Origin: Oscillospiraceae bacterium
GTDB lineage: Bacteria; Bacillota; Clostridia; Oscillospirales; Ruminococcaceae
DNA: 7,901 bases
Direction of reading: 5' to 3'
Assembly: GCA_017394475.1 (NCBI GenBank)
Contig: JAFPYQ010000100.1
Span: 1-7,901, forward strand
A program made the position numbers and the translations under genes. Each line of letters opens with the position of its first letter. The stretch's first letter is position 1. Below the pieces are notes generated by a model that ran no database searches, was not told where the DNA came from, and saw only the letters and a list, made by a program, of their open reading frames with translations. Below, in pieces: positions 6,245 to 7,901 of the stretch.

Positions 6245-6273
6245 TTGAAAACATCTCACAAAAATGATAAAAT
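6245..6273 (+). promoter_or_regulatory. Sigma-A promoter of the GH94 phosphorylase
   Basis: TTGAAA (6245-6250) is separated by 17 nt from TAAAAT (6268-6273), which is preceded by TGA as an extended -10 element. The start site should be near 6280. The leader of about 94 nt ends in a full AAGGAGG ribosome site at 6357-6363. Confidence 0.8.
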
Positions 6274-6299
6274 TAATATATTGCTTATGTAAATATTAA
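6273..6299. repeat. Inverted repeat across the GH94 transcription start
   Basis: TTAATAT (6273-6279) and ATATTAA (6293-6299) are perfect 7-bp arms separated by 13 nt. The arm centres are 20 bp apart, so both would face the same side of the helix. The repeat overlaps the last base of the -10 box and the expected start site, a typical place for a repressor. AT richness lowers confidence. Confidence 0.35.
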
Positions 6300-6373
6300 C
6301 CAAGCTTATCACAGCCGCAGGAGAGCCTTCAACGGATTTTCTGCCCTGTCGGTCATAAGGAGGCATATACATA

Positions 6374-7901
6374 ATGAATTACGAACATTTTGATCTGAAA
6401 AACAAGGAGTATGTCATAACAAGACCCGATACTCCCGCACCCTGGGCGAACTATCTCGGCGATCCCGAATACGGCGCTATCATTTCCAACAACGCAGGCG
6501 GATACAGCTTCGTTAAATCAGGTGCCAACGGCAGACTCATACGCTATCGTTTCAACTCCAACATCGGCCTTCCCGGAAGATATATCTATATCAGGGACAA
6601 TGAGGATGCCGATTACTGGTCTGCATCATGGCAGCCCGTGGGCAAGCCCCTTGACAAGTACAAGAGCGAATGCCGCCACGGTACTGCCTATACCGTCATC
6701 TCCGCCGAGTATTCGGAAATAAAATCCGAGGTCACCTATTACGTTCCCCTGGGCAAGACCTATGAGGTATGGAACGCAAAGGTCACCAACGCTTCCTCCA
6801 AGCCCAGAAAGCTCTCTGTATTCGGTTTCTGTGAATTCACATCCGAAAACAACTATGAGCAGGACCAGGTCAATCTCCAGTACACTCAGTTCATCACTCA
6901 GACCTCCTTTGAGGGCAACAAGATACTCCAGCACATCAATATAAACAGCGGCAAGGATGCCACAGGTTCCAACCACCGCGAGCGCTTCCTGGGCCTTGCA
7001 GGTGCTAAGGTAACAGGCTACAACGGTTTCCTTGACAGCTTCATCGGCTCTTACAGGACCTATTCCAACCCCATCGCAGTCGAAAGCGGCAAGTGCGGCG
7101 ATACCCTCAACTACAACGGCAATGCCTGCGGCGCCCTGCAGACAGATATAGAGCTTGCTCCCGGCGAAACAAAGGTGCTCACCTTTATCCTCGGTCAGAA
7201 GGACAATGCCGCTGCCAACGAGATAATCGCACGCTATGAGGACAGCACCACTGCCGATAAGGAAATAGCCGAGCTCATAGGCCACTGGCATGAGATACTC
7301 GACCGTTTCTCCGTAAATACTCCTTCGGATACCTTCAACAACATGGTAAACGTATGGAACGCATACCAGTGCTTTATCACATTCATCTGGTCAAGAGCCG
7401 CATCCTTCATTTACTGCGGCCTCAGAAACGGCTACGGCTACCGTGACACAGTTCAGGATATCCAGGGCATCATCCACCTTGATCCCGAGAGAGCAGCAGA
7501 AAAGATCCGCTTCATGCTCTCTGCACAGGTGGACAACGGCGCAGGCCTTCCCCTTGTAAAGTTCGACCACAAGGCAGGACAGGAGCCCTGTCCCGACGAG
7601 AACGACGAGAACTCCCTCTATGCAAAGCAGACAGGCCATCCCTCATACCGTGCGGATGATGCTCTGTGGCTGTTCCCCACTATCGTCAAGTACATCGGCG
7701 AGAGCGGCAACAAGGCATTCCTTGATGAGGTGATACTCTACTCCAACGGCGGCGAAGGCACTGTATACGATCATCTCAAGCGCGCAATAGACTTCTCCAT
7801 GACCCACCTTGGCAACAATCACATGCCCGCAGGTCTCCATGCGGACTGGAACGACTGCCTGAGAATGGGCAAGAAGGGCGAGAGCACATTCGTTGCATTC
7901 C
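6374..7901 (+). CDS. GH94 disaccharide phosphorylase (cellobiose/chitobiose/laminaribiose type), 3' end cut
   Basis: The visible 509 codons are the first part of a GH94 inverting phosphorylase. It cleaves a beta-linked disaccharide with inorganic phosphate into a sugar 1-phosphate plus a free sugar, inside the cell. The N-terminal beta-sandwich (about 1-290; E-Y-V-I-T-R-P-D near 12-19) leads into the (alpha/alpha)6 barrel. R351, R357 and D358 in R-N-G-Y-G-Y-R-D, then W492 and D494 in D-W-N-D-C-L, match R343, R349, D350, W490 and the acid D492 of Vibrio chitobiose phosphorylase. Having the acid near residue 490 fits the roughly 800-900-residue disaccharide enzymes rather than cellodextrin phosphorylase, which has a longer N-terminus. 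Substrate residues further on are outside the window, so the disaccharide is not settled; cellobiose or another beta-glucobiose fits this organism best. AAGGAGG lies 10 nt before the ATG. The coding strand is rich in AAC, TAC, TTC, GGC and ATC codons, suggesting high expression. Confidence 0.93.
   Translation, partial: MNYEHFDLKNKEYVITRPDTPAPWANYLGDPEYGAIISNNAGGYSFVKSGANGRLIRYRFNSNIGLPGRYIYIRDNEDADYWSASWQPVGKPLDKYKSECRHGTAYTVISAEYSEIKSEVTYYVPLGKTYEVWNAKVTNASSKPRKLSVFGFCEFTSENNYEQDQVNLQYTQFITQTSFEGNKILQHININSGKDATGSNHRERFLGLAGAKVTGYNGFLDSFIGSYRTYSNPIAVESGKCGDTLNYNGNACGALQTDIELAPGETKVLTFILGQKDNAAANEIIARYEDSTTADKEIAELIGHWHEILDRFSVNTPSDTFNNMVNVWNAYQCFITFIWSRAASFIYCGLRNGYGYRDTVQDIQGIIHLDPERAAEKIRFMLSAQVDNGAGLPLVKFDHKAGQEPCPDENDENSLYAKQTGHPSYRADDALWLFPTIVKYIGESGNKAFLDEVILYSNGGEGTVYDHLKRAIDFSMTHLGNNHMPAGLHADWNDCLRMGKKGESTFVAF

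Larger units (their letters stand above)
6041..6373. other. Divergent control region between GH43 and GH94
   Basis: This 333-nt gap contains no gene. It holds two face-away promoters, a GH43 leader of about 105 nt and a GH94 leader of about 94 nt. Its middle (about 6175-6300) is much richer in A and T than the flanking genes. An 8-bp palindrome ATGATCAT is at 6064-6071. A weak stem in the GH94 leader pairs 6317-6324 with 6337-6344, with two G-U pairs. I saw no AANCGNTT-type LacI/CcpA core. The palindromes and hairpins are entered separately. Confidence 0.7.

Noticed and set aside
6626..7291. 221-codon minus-strand reading frame inside GH94
   Set aside because: It is antisense to the conserved GH94 frame. 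Its Val/Gly/Leu/Ala-rich sequence is the mirror of C-ending codons on the coding strand, not a membrane protein.

Overview
The window looks like a chromosomal piece of a fibre-degrading Firmicute, most likely a Ruminococcus close to R. albus. This rests on an intracellular GH94 phosphorylase, an unsecreted GH43 enzyme, a clostridial-type RqcH and near-consensus sigma-A promoters. The genus is an inference from remembered family resemblance, not from a search. I see no mobile elements, tRNA or rRNA genes, or CRISPR repeats.

Layout, left to right. The left edge carries a minus-strand CPBP intramembrane protease (1-752, C-terminus outside the window) with its own strong promoter at 801-829. Next is a small two-helix membrane protein of unknown function (935-1225, minus), also with a plausible promoter of its own (1285-1313). 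A long composite hairpin (1349-1386) separates it from a three-gene minus-strand unit. Read in the direction of transcription, this unit is a GH43 glycosidase with a CBM6-like C-terminal domain (6040 to 4700), the ribosome quality control factor RqcH (4655 to 2952) and an asparagine-synthetase-family protein (2930 to 1401). The gaps are 44 and 21 nt. On the right, a divergent GH94 disaccharide phosphorylase runs out of the window (6374-7901, plus).

The 333-nt region between GH43 and GH94 is a divergent control region. It has two convincing promoters (TTGATT-17-TATAAT leftward, TTGAAA-17-TAAAAT rightward), a perfect 12-bp palindrome between them, a 7-bp inverted repeat across the GH94 start site, and two tandem hairpins in the GH43 leader. 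The two glycosidase-class genes probably act together inside the cell: GH94 splits an imported beta-linked disaccharide with phosphate and GH43 trims an arabinose- or xylose-type oligosaccharide.

The most unusual element is the asparagine-synthetase-family protein. Its ATP-dependent synthetase half is intact. The first ~70 residues of the glutaminase half, including the Cys nucleophile, are missing, and the remaining glutaminase residues are substituted. An in-frame stop just before the start shows this is not a mis-called start. It sits directly behind rqcH, so its real amine donor and acceptor are open questions.
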